Source of the DNA: Zeus faber
Lineage: Eukaryota > Chordata > Actinopteri > Zeiformes > Zeidae
NCBI GenBank assembly: GCA_960531495.1
Contig: OY482861.1
Span: 4,887,001-4,951,000 of the forward strand
Reading direction: 5' to 3'
Length of the DNA: 64,000 nucleotides
Positions 22,161-35,590 of the stretch are shown one piece after another. Below the pieces are notes generated by a model. The model was given only the letters and a program-made list of their open reading frames with translations. It did no database searches and was not told the origin of the DNA. Position 1 is the first letter of the stretch, and every line of letters starts with the position of its first letter. Made by a program: the position numbers and the translations under genes.

Positions 22161-22500
22161 GGCTGCTGTCTGAAATGGTGACCTGTTTGTTACTGGCTCC
22201 TATACATGAATACCTTTGTCCACATAAAGGTGAGAGGATGGCAAATTACCTGAAAACATTAGGTCAGTGTTTGACTCATTGTGCAGGTACGATGTGGTCA
22301 CATTCTGACGGCTGCTGTCAGAAATCGTGACCTGTTTGTTGCTGGCTCTGTGATGATTCTGGACGATAAAACCTTTGTCCATTTAAAGGTGAGAGGATGG
22401 AGAATCACCTGAAAGAATTTGGTTATTGTTTCACTCTTTTATTGTGCAGGAACAGTGTGGTCACATATTCTGACAGCTGCTGTCAGAAATAGTGACCTTT
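22161..22500. repeat. Imperfect tandem repeat, units of about 149 and 165 bp
   Basis: GGCTGCTGTC at 22161 recurs at 22310 and 22475, with intervening sequence also shared (TGACCTGTTTGTT, CCTTTGTCCA, AAAGGTGAGAGGATGG, GTGTGGTCACAT). Slightly more than two units are present. Confidence 0.85.
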
Positions 22501-22517
22501 AGCAACAGGGCCTGTTG

Positions 22518-23996
22518 CAGGGGTGTCAAACTCATTTCCCCCCCAGGCCACATCAGCATTATAGTTGCCCTCAAATGGCCGGTTGTAACTGTAAGACTGT
22601 ATAAATGTAACTACTCCTCAACATACTGTTAAATAACTGTCTGCATTTGATTATTATTTATTCAAGTGAACAAATATTGTACCAGCACATTGCTCTGTGT
22701 TATTATAACATAAACCCCTTTAATTTATCAGGTTAGGAAACCCACATTACTCCATCAATCAAAGATCAATCAACAACAAATGGCTGCAGACAACCTTGTC
22801 GAGGGCATACATCCAAATAATGGTTTTGATTAAAGTAAACAGTTGGCTGCATGAACACATACACCTGTAAACACACTGAATACATTGCTACACATACAAA
22901 GTAGTATATGTAATTAACTCAAAATAACAATTAGGGTTGTCTCGGTTAACAACTATATTGGTCAAGTTCTGGGTGAAGTTGATGAGGTGATGCACATATT
23001 GCAGGTGCGCCATCGGTAGTTAGCCCCACCCACTTTTCCCAGGGTAATTTAGTTTTACAGGTACAGTAAAACCTCTCCACCACATCAAGAATGTCGCTCC
23101 CCGTCGTCGTGCCATGCATGGCAGCTACATCCAATAGCTCCTTACTGACAGTGAAGTCTGCCTTGACGCCTCTTATAAAAATTGATAGATGCACTGTATT
23201 CCGTGTTGTCTGTGCTTTCATCAACAGCTAATGAAAAAGCCAGGTAACTACGTGTCTCTTCGGCCAGCTGTGTTGTCAGATTGCCTGCTATTTCCTTAAC
23301 TCGGTCTGTGATGGTATCTCTTGACAAACTGATATTTTTAAAAGTCTATATTTGGTCGGGGCACACTTGCTCACATACCTATAGCATGCACCGCTTCAAA
23401 AATGCACCCTCTGAAAAACACTTGGAAGCTATTTCTTCAGCCACCATGAAGGGAGCTTTTACTTCTGCATCATTTTTGGCTGTAGCTTTTGTAAACATAT
23501 ACTGTTGCGATTGTAGTCTGCCTTTTAATTCATGGACAATTTGATGTTTTTCTTGGAGGCTAAAATTTGCATACTTGGCTCCGTGTTTGGTGTCAAAATG
23601 CTGGCGTAAATTGTATTCTATTCATGTTTCTATTCATCACCGACACTGCCTCGTAACACAGAAGACATACCGGTTTTTCTCCTTGAAGCACAAACATGTA
23701 TTCGCTTTCCCATCTTTCATTGAATTGCCTTCCCTCTGCATCATTTTTTCTTTTGTTGGATATTTTGGGATTATTTGTAGATCTTTTTGAACTCCATCAC
23801 TTGTTAGAAAACCGCTTTATTTAAACGCCGATATGGTAAAAACACTGCCATCTAGCGGCAGGATGCCGTCATTTCGCGGGTCACAAAATCGACATGCATT
23901 GTGGGAGATGTAGGTTATGGTCACTGTACGCTGTAAAGCGGCGTAGATTTTTATTTTACGACAATCCTTTTAAGCTCTTGACTTTGATACATGTGC
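22518..23996 (-). mobile_element. hAT transposon remnant (Charlie/ZBED5-like)
   Basis: The left end reads CAGGGGTGTCAAACTCATTT, a well-known hAT terminal sequence. The right end near 23975-23996 (TTGACTTTGATACATGTG) is a plausible degraded inverted partner. Transposase fragments on the minus strand lie between. An 8-bp target duplication could not be confirmed. Confidence 0.75.
22946..23800 (-). pseudogene. hAT transposase remnant
   Basis: Read on the minus strand from 23800. First comes a segment resembling the N-terminus of ZBED5/GTF2IRD2-type transposases (a WESEYMFVLQGEKPVCLLC-like stretch). Then, near 23327-23142, [18 protein letters not shown] carries the first catalytic Asp block. 23224-22946 continues [20 protein letters not shown] with the GTTTGSDI and LTTDGAPAI motifs. 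The C-terminal dimerisation domain is missing. Several stops and frameshifts. Confidence 0.85.
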
Positions 23997-25170
23997 AATA
24001 GGCGATGTAGTTCTATTCCAAAATAACTTTAAGATTAGGTAATACAAATATCACTTATACATGAATGCACAAATACACATTTTTATAAAATGTAAGTTCA
24101 TATTTTATTTCACAAATTGCATTAATCAAAAAACGATTGTTTTTAAAACTTAAATAGAATGTAATATATTTTAAGTATTGGGGGTTTTTTTTACCTCATG
24201 TGGGCATTATGATGAAAACATAACCACAGTTTGAGCAATCACAGAGGGGCTCCTAACGAGAAGGAAGATCCCCCCGTTATTGCTTCTTTCCCCCTAAGGG
24301 TCAATAACAATTAGCATCTAAAAACATTGGACAATGAGCGATGGTAAATCGGCGATTCAAAGTCTAAGCTTTATTAGTCAAATGCACAGTAAACCAGGGT
24401 CATTCTGTACATTGAAATTCTTGAGACATGGTGAGCCACAGTTACATAATAGGCATAAAACATATTGAATTATTAAAATAATCACAAATGAGAATAGCAA
24501 AAATAGACCTAGCAGTAAAACACTAGCAGCGGTTTCAAGGCCTGTAAAGATGGGGGAAATGGACAATAAGAATACAGTATTATAAAATGATAAATACAAT
24601 ATTATGAGAATAGCAAAAAAATACATAACAGTAAAACACTAACAGCAGTTGGTGCCCCCGCATGTGATGGACTTCATGCTCGTTCTCGACAACATACTGT
24701 AGAAAATGTGCAACAGCGACCTCTGCCACCACACATTTCGATGGTCACAGATTACAGCGTTACACTTTCATTCCGATTCATGGGATCTTTCATCACTTTC
24801 ATTGCGCCGCAGGCTTTGGTGAGACCCTCCGAATCTTATGCGAAACTGCCATTTTCAAGCAAGCAAAATGAGAACGGAAAACGATTGCATTGCACACTGC
24901 GGTGGAGGTGCAGGTGAACCTGCAGACACTTGCATACTCGCTCCGTCTCCGATTTGGAAAACAGGTGTTTTCATATGTTTTGAATATGCTATTTACTAAA
25001 ACAGTAAAGTTTTTAGAATTTTTTTATAGTTGACCATTTCAAGGAAACGGAGACAACCGGTCTTTTAGTCGGCGCATCTCAACATCGCTAGTTTTTATAT
25101 GTGTTTAAATAGCATAAATGGACTGTAAATTCCAATAACAAAGGATTGGCATTAAAACTTTTTTTTTTTT
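23997..25170. other. Interval with a LINE 3' fragment
   Basis: Apart from 24365-24650 I see no gene or clear repeat in these 1.2 kb. Confidence 0.5.
24365..24650 (-). mobile_element. LINE 3' UTR fragment
   Basis: AGCTTTATTAGTCAAATGCA with the following GGTCATTCTGTACATTGAAA resembles the 3' UTR start of Rex1/CR1-like LINEs at 27219 and 39228. A short duplication (GAGAATAGCAAAAA then AGTAAAACACTA) lies within it. Confidence 0.55.
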
Positions 25171-26815
25171 TTGGCCTGGCAGGGGTTAGCCCTGTTAGGT
25201 CCCCCTCTCGTTTTCATTGGGACTCTGCAAAGCGGGGCCCCGTCAAAATTGCATCCGTTCTTGAAAAAAGTGCTACTCAAACCTAGCCTGGCATCGCCAG
25301 TCTAATTCACGAATTTGTATAAGTCTAGGATCTCTGTTCATTTTCGATTTCAAAGGGGTGTTACCAACAGGCGCAGACCTAATGTCTCAGGATGCAATTG
25401 GATATACCTACAACCAATCAGAGCAACTTAAGGTGTGACGTAGCGCTGAGCGAGTGGGTTGGTAAATCAAACTTTTACCAAATACTTTTGGAAGTACGGC
25501 GGAACACATCTTTCTTATCAACAAAAGCTTTTCAGAGAAAATATACCGTCCAGTTCGTTTAATAATGTCTCGATAGCAGATTCAACAGACCATTCCAGCT
25601 CAGCGGCAGCCATCTTGGTTGATTACGAAAGTGCCTCAACAACGCACCTCTGCATCGTCATTCTATCAAACCCACCCTATATTAGAGAGACAGTTGTGAT
25701 TGGCCCGACCCTGGCAAGGTCGGGTGGGAATCCGTTTGAATGAGAGGGTGGCTAGATGTACTCTGCAGAGCAAATGAAACATGAGTTTGCAGATTTGTCT
25801 GGTTCTCAGGCTACCCAAATAGTCAAAAAAGTGAAGGACTCTCAAACATATTTGTGATAATCTGCTGCAATGGCGCAATATTTTAGTTGTGTGTAAATGC
25901 CAAAAATAAGCGATAGAATCGATAATTTCCAAATTCAACGTGTCAGCCTGATGTTTTCTTCTCTTTCGCTTGCATTGTTCCTGCACTTCTTCCACTGCTG
26001 CCACTGGTGGTTGGAAGATATATTGCAACAATTGTGTTGTCGTAAGCAAGGGAGGTTCTAAAAACTATTAAAATAAAAGAAATCATGAAAATAAATACAA
26101 TAAAAAAACTTGCATCTAGGTAAGAGTTGTCTATCTAAAATAAATAAATAATGTTCACATATATAATTAAAATCCCTTGTAAGTCCCCATTAGATGTATT
26201 GAGTACTTTTATGGACAGTTAAAAAAAAAAATGTGTCCACAGCTTTACTGGACATGCCATGAAAATCATCTACTTAACTAGGCAAAAGAGGGAAAAGATG
26301 AGCATACATTGACTTATCATTCCTATCACTTTCCCAAAAAGTCAAAAGCATGCGCTTTTTCCAAACCCTGTTTGAAAAATGAAAAAAACTTTCGACCTTC
26401 ACCTGGTTGATGCAAGATTACGCATCCCAATACAGTGCAATATATCCTCCAGCCACCAGTTGCAGCAGCGAGCATCTTGTTAGGCAGCAGCGGTAACAAT
26501 GCGAGCGGTGAAGAAGAAGCTATCCCGCTGACACTTTGAATGCAGAAATGATCGTTTTTTATCACTTATTTTTGGCATTTACTCACAACTGACATAATGC
26601 GCCATCGCAGCGGATTATCACAAATATGTTTGAGAGTCTTTCAATGTGGTTTGTGTTGCAAAGTGCGCCATACTTTTTTGACTATTTGGGTTTGAGTAGC
26701 ACTTGTTAAGAACGGGTGCAATTTTGACCGCAACCCGCTTTGCAGAGGTCCCAATGAAAACGACTGGGGGGACCCAACGGGGCTAGGCGGGGATTTTCGT
26801 TGGCCTTGCGGGCCT
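25171..26815. mobile_element. Foldback-type DNA element with long inverted repeats
   Basis: The left arm (25171-25281 continuing at 25817-26050) matches the reverse complement of the right arm (26815 down to about 26405). Shared blocks include TCGTTTTCATTGGGAC, TGCAAAGCGGG, GTGCTACTCAAAC, CCAAATAGTCAAAAAAG, CTCAAACATATTTGTGATAA and AAATGCCAAAAATAAG. Arms are roughly 350-400 bp and imperfect, with a spacer of about 350 bp and no transposase. The left arm is split by a MITE. Confidence 0.8.
25282..25816. mobile_element. MITE nested in the foldback element
   Basis: The ends CTAGCCTGGCATCGCCAG and, inverted, TAGCCTGAGAACCAGAC form short terminal inverted repeats. The opposite arm of the host element reads straight through this point (CTCAAAC|CCAAATAG), which defines the insertion almost to the base. 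Confidence 0.75.
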
Positions 26816-26990
26816 GTACAGTTATAGGGAAAACACTAAGTATACATGTGTTTTAATTGGGTCGAGTTATTGTGGATACCTGTACGTCTAATGGTAAATT
26901 TGTATGTTTTGCACACAACAAAGCGGAAATGGTGCTAATCCTGGGCACATTTTCTCTCCAGATCTCACCAGCGTGTTTCATTTTATACAG

Positions 26991-27127
26991 TCGTATGGCA
27001 GAACTGAAAGAGCAGCTGCAACGTGCAGAAGACAAAAGACGAGCAGAGAAAGAGTCTGCTGGACCACCTGCAGAGACTGGCCTCAGAGGGCACTGCTGCA
27101 AAAGTGGACAACCAAAGCCTCAAGATA
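26991..27127 (+). pseudogene. odf2: odf2 exon A
   Basis: After the acceptor TTTTATACAG the reading RMAELKEQLQRAEDKRRAEKE matches the ODF2 segment that begins RVTDLVNQQQ in human. A frameshift at about 27052 then requires another frame for SLLDHLQRLASEG through NQSLK, which aligns with SLVERLHRQTAE through NERLK. The base pair after CTCAAG is AT where a GT donor would be expected; a GT lies three bases on (GTAATA). All heptad residues of a coiled coil are present. Confidence 0.75.
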
Positions 27128-27218
27128 GTAATATCTAATAACCTATTAAATGCATTAAGCTATTTCCTTTCTAGTGTCTCTGGCTATGATGCTGGATGTT
27201 CTTTCACGTGTAATACTT

Positions 27219-28585
27219 TTTGAGATTCAAGATTTTTTATTAGTCACGCGCATACAGGTATGCAGTGAAATGCAAGTGGCAGTGCCAGCAGAGATTGTGC
27301 ACATTTCTAGCAGCAGTACATTTTTAGGAACAATACAATTTCCAATATACCAATGTATAAATTAAAATAGTATAAAAATATAATAGAAATGTGGACCATC
27401 CAAACAACAAAAAACATATTCCGTGCAGAAATAGATAAAATCAAGTCAAAAAATCGAGTCAGTACATCCAAAGAAAAATATATATTATCTGTATCCACAA
27501 AGAAGTGTATATATATATACTGTACATCTGAACTAAAGTGGTCAACAAATAGAATAGAGCAGCTGTGTGTAGGTGTCTAGTGTGTTGTATGTGTATACCC
27601 GTTATAATGACAATGTCGGTGTGTCAGTGAGTGTCTGGGGGGGGCACTGAGGAGATCAGCATTCACAGTCCTGATGGCTTGTGGAAAGAAACTCCGTCTC
27701 AGTCTTTCCGTTTTTGCTGCGTGATTGTGAAGGTGTTTGCCTGACCGCAGCAGCTGGAACAGTCCATTGTTCGGGTGGTGAGGCTCTTTCATGATCTTGC
27801 GGGCTCTGGTTCTGCACCTCCTGGTATATAAGTCCTGCAGGGGGAGTGGCTCCCATGGTCCGTTCAGCCAGGCGCGCCACCCTCTGCAGAGCTCTCCTGT
27901 CCTGAGCGGTGCTGTTTCTGAACCAGGCGGTGATGTTGCCTGTCAGGATGCTCTCAATAGCTCCAGAGTAGAAGGATTGAAATATCCTCAGGGAGCCTCT
28001 GAATTTCTTCAGCTGCCTAAGATGATAAAAACGCTGTTTTGCTTTCTTTACCAGAGTCTCAATGTCAGTAGTGCATGTCAGATCCTCCGTAATGTGAACT
28101 CCAGGTATTTGAAACTGCTCACCCTGTCCACAGTAATCCCACTAATCCACAGTGGCGTAAACGTCCTCGGTTGTGGTGCCCTCCTAAAGTCCACAATCAG
28201 CTCCTTAGTCTTTGAGACGGTCCCAGATTGATCAGCCTTGCAACCAGTCTGAAAGGGACTATGGTACTGAACGCTGAGCAGTAATCAATTAACAGCAATC
28301 TCACATAGCCCCCCTTCCAGCTGTCAAGGTGGCAGAGGGTGGTGTGCAGAACATAGGAGATCGCATCATCCGTGGATCTGTTTGAACGTATGCGAACTGC
28401 AGCAGGTCCGAGGGAGGGAGGAGCAGATATAGTCCTTAATCAGCCTCTCAAAACACTTCATGACTACCGAGGTTAGAGCCACGGGTCGGTAGTCATTCAG
28501 GCAGGCTGGGGAGGCATTCTTGGGTATAGGGATGATGGAGGATCTATAAAGCAGGTGGGGACCATGGAGGTGGGGGGCTTTTCAT
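27219..28585 (-). mobile_element. Rex1/CR1-like LINE, copy b
   Basis: 3' end at TTTTTGAGATTCAAGATTTT, the same as copy d at 39228. On the minus strand from 28560 it reads the RT start ([25 protein letters not shown]), QF.Y...RSTDDA and the DYCSAFSTIVP palm block. It then jumps by deletion to the post-catalytic [11 protein letters not shown] region, and ends with the KEPHHPNNGLFQLLRSGKHL C-terminus. The FADDT catalytic motif is lost. Inserted in an odf2 intron. Confidence 0.85.
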
Positions 28586-28984
28586 AAACCTCACCCGGTA
28601 CTCGGCAGCCTAGTCTTGACACTGAGAAAATTTTGTTTGAAAATGGAATTCTGCCGTGTGAGATACCATACTATGGTACCTGTACAATGGGAAGTTGAAG
28701 GAGGGAAGACGTCGCTACAGGAAGGGGACGGAGAGTAGCTGCAGCACAATAATACACAAGCAGGTGTGGGAACGAGATGAAAATAAGTGTAAGGAGATCT
28801 GGAACATGAAAATGAGCTGATCCTGTTTTTCGAAAGGTCTGAGACCCCGCCCCCCCTCAACAGTACTGTCCACCTCTATGACTCCAGACTGCCTGATATA
28901 CCCATGCCCCTGTCTCTACTCTGAGATTTTATGTTGAAAACCTGGTCTTAAATCCCTCTGTATAGAATTTTGGAGGGGTCTTAT
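28586..28984. other. odf2 intron interval
   Basis: About 400 bp with no recognised exon or repeat. A (+) purine-rich stretch at 28690-28860 is open on the minus strand only and resembles nothing I know. Confidence 0.45.
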
Positions 28985-29767
28985 CTTGAATCTTGAATGC
29001 ATATCAAGGGCTTAGTGATTTGGGGGCCTAAGGCAAACACAGGTGTGGGGCCCTCAGCTATGGCTGTTTTCACTCTGTATTTTACCAAAAGCTACCGCTT
29101 CAGGTCAGTGTTAATGACTTGCAGGCTATTTAATCAATATAAAGTGCATAGAAAAACGGACAATAAAGAGCTTAAAGTTCTTAAGCTTCTAAAATCACAT
29201 TAAAATAAAAATTATTTCTCTGGGTTTGAAAATTGTTGGAAAACTTTGGATAATGTAAGTACACCACTCAACAAAATAGGTCATAAGACATAGGTCTAGT
29301 CGTTTTTTGACCTTTAAACACAGAGAAGATACATATTGTACCCTACCTGGATATTTCCAAAAATAAGTTTGTAAATCATATTTTTCTGTTTTTGTTTGTT
29401 TATTTGTTTGTTTGTTTGTTTATTTATTTAATAACTTATACTGTATATTAACTATGGCTGTCAAACAATTGAAATAATAAATTCAGATTAATCCCATGAT
29501 ATTAGTGTGATTAATCATTTGTAACACTTTCCTAAACATTGACTCTAAAGAAAGATTTTAGGCTGCAATTACTAACACTGAAAAGGAAATAAAAATGGTG
29601 TGTTTGAGTTAAACTTCTGAAAATGCGTTAACGGTATAAAAAACGCTAGAAAAACGGTAAAAAAAAAAAAAAAAGATGGGTTTTAAAACGTGCTTTGGGG
29701 ACTTTCATGGCTGTTGGGGGCCCCAGCGGTTGTTTAATCTTGCCTAATGGTAAAGTCCGCCCCTGAA
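28985..29767. mobile_element. hAT-like element remnant
   Basis: The right end reads GGTAAAGTCCGCCCCTG, the inverse of the hAT-type end CAGGGGCGGAC. GGGGGCC blocks near both ends (29022 and 29714) are inversely related. No transposase remains. A (TTTG)n run at 29392-29430 and a poly-A tract at 29656-29674 lie inside. Confidence 0.55.
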
Positions 29768-29838
29768 AAGGCATATTAGTCAATTCCAGGGGGGGGGGGG
29801 GGGGGTTCTGACTTCTTCTGTACCACATTGTTGCACAG

Positions 29839-30095
29839 GTGCGATAGACCCAAGCAGAGGCACATGACTACTGTGCCCGGCTGGGACAAGCTGAGCGGGA
29901 GGCACGTGCAGGAGCTCGAGCACGAGATTGCTCAAGTGCACAAAAGACTGTTGGGCAGACTCGCAGAAATATAACTACTTCCTGAGGCTTTGCGATGTGC
30001 TGAATGGAAGCTGCAGGAAGCCCAAAAAAGGGAGCACACTCAGGAAAGGCACAGCGTTGAACTCATTGCAGCCCTTGACTGATCTCCGAATTAAG
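29839..30095 (+). pseudogene. odf2: odf2 exon B
   Basis: Acceptor TTGCACAG. The first frame gives QAEAHDYCARLGQAERE after an in-frame TAG (29845). A frameshift near 29903 leads into VQELEHEIAQVHKRLL, then TAA (29972) at a Gln position, then LLPEALRCAEWKLQEAQKRE through SVELIAAL. A second shift near 30080 restores DLRIK. This follows human ODF2 from EADEVAAQLE through LPDILKITEAKLAECQ to IISDLR. The junction fits the protein exactly at AAG, but the intron starts with GC instead of GT. Confidence 0.85.
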
Positions 30096-30283
30096 GCTTG
30101 GGGTAAAATTTAATTTTTTCAGACACAAATTTCTGTTTCGGACATAGAAGCCTACTATTTAACTATTCCTGTGGTCAGGCAGTGCTGATCACAGTATCCA
30201 ATTACATCAGCTTTACGGGTTGAGAAGATTTCTTGCTGTATCTGATGCATGAGTGCGGTTTGTATCATACATTTATGTGATAG

Positions 30284-30385
30284 ATTGAGACGCAAGGAAG
30301 CCAGGTGGAGCTTGTGAGGCAGAGTAACGTGATTTTGTTGGAGGAAAATAAACAGCATCAGCACAAGGTGGAAAACTTGGAAAAG
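30284..30385 (+). pseudogene. odf2: odf2 exon C
   Basis: 102 bp, intact. Acceptor TTATGTGATAG, then IETQGSQVELVRQSN through EENKQHQHKVENLEK, then donor GTCAGT. It corresponds to human ODF2 IEHQGDKLE through KENKQLSLKVDELER with no gap. Its length is a multiple of three, in phase with exon B's end. Confidence 0.85.
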
Positions 30386-30479
30386 GTCAGTGGCATGTAC
30401 AGTATGCTGCAATGTAAAAACAGTTTTTTAGATACTTCCTGGTGCTGTTCTAAAAACCTTGTTAAATGCTAAGCTAAAT

Positions 30480-32820
<2,341 letters not shown>

Positions 32821-32845
32821 AAGTTAAATGTCATATGGAAGTAGA

Positions 32846-33260
32846 TTTTGTGTATGGGGTGTGGGAGTCTCTGCCCACAGGTAGGGATTTAGGGAGGGGG
32901 AGAAAGTCTTTCTGGTGGTGATTTTCCAGCATTGCGAAAAAAATGTTATTACAAAGTTTAACAGAAAGGCTTGCTGGCCACAAGTATAAATAATAAAGAA
33001 AAATGAGTTCGGGCACAGGAGGAATGGCATTCGGATCTGTCTCCTAGCCAGCTCTTGAGCCCTGTACGCCGATCTCCTCTGCAAGACAGACAAACATTAA
33101 GAAAGCTCCCTGCACCGAGTCGGACCAATCAGGGCCACGCAGGCACTTATTCGGCCGACTTGAGGCAGCTGGGCGGCTAAGGGAGAAGGAGCCATGCAGC
33201 CGCGGCTTGACCACGCCCCTTGGTCCAGGCTTAAGGAAAGCAGGGTAAATAATCATGCCC
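32846..33260 (-). repeat. LTR-like repeat, copy 1 (minus)
   Basis: Reverse complement shares long blocks with 35964-36160 and 60670-60960: AAGGGGCGTGGTCAAGC, AGCTGCCTCAAGTCGGC, TTTCTTAATGTTTGTCTGTC, ATTCCTCCTGTGCCCGA. Probably LTRs of a Gypsy-type element, since a Gypsy integrase fragment lies nearby at 38116; the assignment is inference. Confidence 0.65.
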
Positions 33261-33935
33261 TTAACAGCGGGATTGAAGTGAAAACAATTGCAGATGGCAT
33301 TTGTTAAGTTATGGGGGAGCAATTAAACAAAAAAAAGGAAACATTCATATCGGTGAATACTCAAGTGAATACTTGCTCTTTCTGGAAAAAAATGTCCGTA
33401 TCCATGCAACCATAATAACACCATACATTCAAATTGCAGTTTTCATTCAGCCAGTAAATGACAATGGGTGGTATAGATGATGTAATGTACCTTTTTGTTA
33501 TCATAACATACTGTAATTCTTCAGTTGCCATAGAAATCCTTACAGTTATCCAACTTATTCTAAAGCATTCGTAGCTCAGTCTTTTGGAGTCTTTCTTCAA
33601 AGCCTCTCACAACAATTGGGTAAAATACCATGAGCAGTTTCTTTCACAATACACCAATTTTGTAAAGGTCATTAATGATGTTTCAAACCTTCATGAATAT
33701 GAACAACTACAGAGTACAGTGTCACCAGTGTCACAGATATTAGAAGAACTGGTGTCCTGACAATTGAGATTTTACCAAATTGTGGATTTTTATGATCATA
33801 AAAGTCAATGAAATTAATAGCGCGGCCTTAAACTCAATAACACATTTCAGATTTTCTTTCTTTTTCATGGCTTTACAAGCATGAATTGAAGCAATCAATT
33901 GAGTGTTGCCATCTTGATTTTTTATTTTCCCAAAG
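33261..33935. other. odf2 intron interval
   Basis: AT-rich, no gene or repeat recognised. Confidence 0.5.
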
Positions 33936-34098
33936 AAAGCTAGAAGAAGCCAGCAGTCAGAACAGCAACTTGCTTGCGGTCATTACCAAGAGGGAGGACA
34001 CCATCTATAACATCCAATCAAGCCTGGAAGATAAAACAAGGGAGTATACACTTTTAAGCTGCAAGCTGGAAGAGGCTCTGGACAACGCTTGCCGACAG
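33936..34098 (+). pseudogene. odf2: odf2 exon D
   Basis: Acceptor TTTTCCCAAAG, donor GTTTAA after CGACAG. It encodes KLEEASSQNSNLLAVITKRE, then EDKTREYTLLSCKLEEAL through NACRQ, closely matching human ODF2 KLEATSAQN through ARRQ (54 codons from 33937). The coding phase starts one base after the AG, so splicing exon C to D as seen would shift the frame by one; the extra A lies in a homopolymer. Confidence 0.9.
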
Positions 34099-34631
34099 GT
34101 TTAACCACAATAATGATGCATCACCGACTGTTAAACAAACTGTTTTCTATAGATAGACATCGCACAGTACACCATTTTTTTTTAACTAGGTTTCAATCTA
34201 TTCAAATCCTAATTCTGCTAAAACAGTATCACTTGTAAAATGATTGTATTGTTCCCTGCATATGAAAAAGAGCTTTAGGTTCGGAGCCAAAGTAAAAATG
34301 TAAAATGATTCACATCAGTACCTGACATGCGTGCTGTATTCAGTGAGGTAAATAAATGAGTGTATTTATTTAAATTTAATCACAGCAATCAAAAAAAAAC
34401 AATACCATACATTTATTTAGTATTTAAACTGCATCCCTCAGATTGGACTAGATGCTACGACCTTGTGGTTCTGTAAGCCCTCTCCTCTCACTCACTCAAC
34501 ATCCACTGATACACAGCACAGTGGTACTTTATTATCCACCGAGACTTAATGCTGCATTGTGAGGTAAAATGGGACGTGGGGGAGTAATAATCAAGCACAA
34601 AAATGTGAACGTAATGTTAACATATAAAACG
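34099..34631. other. odf2 intron interval
   Basis: AT-rich, no gene or repeat recognised. Confidence 0.5.
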
Positions 34632-35590
34632 TGAGATGCACCGATCGATTGGCCAGTGACAGGAATAATCGGACATGACCGGTGATCGGATGATCGGTGT
34701 CAGTTATATTTCGCGATTCTGTGCCGGTCAAATTTCCATGCCCTATATTGTGCTCATGTACTGTACTGGTAGAAATGCTCCAATACCCAAACCCGATACC
34801 AACGTAGTTGCGTAGTTGACACTCAAAAAAGAGCAAAAGAAAGACAACGTCGGCTGTTTCGAGGTTCTTCAAGGTAAATTAATGAGATTAAATCAATAAT
34901 ATATTTATCGCCTGACAATATTCCAGAATTGCGCAGACTGCTTAACTACCACTGTCACAGCGAAGCTCCACTCGTGATAAAAGGTTGACTCTTTTTGAGA
35001 CTCAGTTCTTGACGAGTCACTCATTAAAACGAGTCATTATATTTGATTCAATTGGTTTAACGCACAGTGAGGGAAGGAGGACTTCCAGTGAACCAGACTG
35101 AGAAGAATCAGGCCATTTATTTTATTTTTTGAAATGATTGCAATTTAATTTGGAATTGCAATGGAAATGTATATTTGCACTTCAAAGTGAAAGACTTTCA
35201 TTTCAAGTTTGAACTGGACATTTCCATGATAGTTATATGTTGTGTCCTACTAAAACTCAGTGAGACTTACATGTTGAATTATATTGTTACTTATATATTG
35301 TGACAGTCCCATATTCTATTTTATTGGAACTCGGTGACAGATTCATGTTCTATTATTGTTCAATAGTGAATAACGAACAATAATAAACTCAGTGTCAAAA
35401 TCAGCAATCTCACTTTCGTGGTAACTGAAAATTGCAGCAGTAACCCTAACCCTATCACGTGAGCGTAATCAGGTCACGGGATGTATTTGTCATCGACGTA
35501 CAGCAGATCGGAAAAAATATTCTGCAGGTTAGACTTAAGAAAAAATCTGAAATAGCAATCGGCCAAGAAAATTGAAATCGGTGCATCTCT
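34632..35590. mobile_element. Non-autonomous hAT element
   Basis: The ends are inverted: GAGATGCACCGATCGATTGG on the left and, inverted, AGAGATGCACCGATTTCAAT on the right. This is a frequent teleost hAT terminus. No transposase lies between. A telomere-like ACCCTAACCCT at 35443-35454 occurs inside by chance. Confidence 0.7.

Noticed and set aside
28591..28860. Missing odf2 exon between exons A and B
   Set aside because: I looked here for the segment following NERLKA in ODF2 but found no matching translation on the plus strand; the only open frame is on the minus strand.
29789..29806. Poly-G run as quadruplex signal
   Set aside because: A single homopolymer of about 18 G in an intron, likely of variable length and possibly an assembly artefact.
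35440..35456. Telomere-like AACCCTAACCCT
   Set aside because: Only two units, inside a hAT-like element; not an interstitial telomere array.
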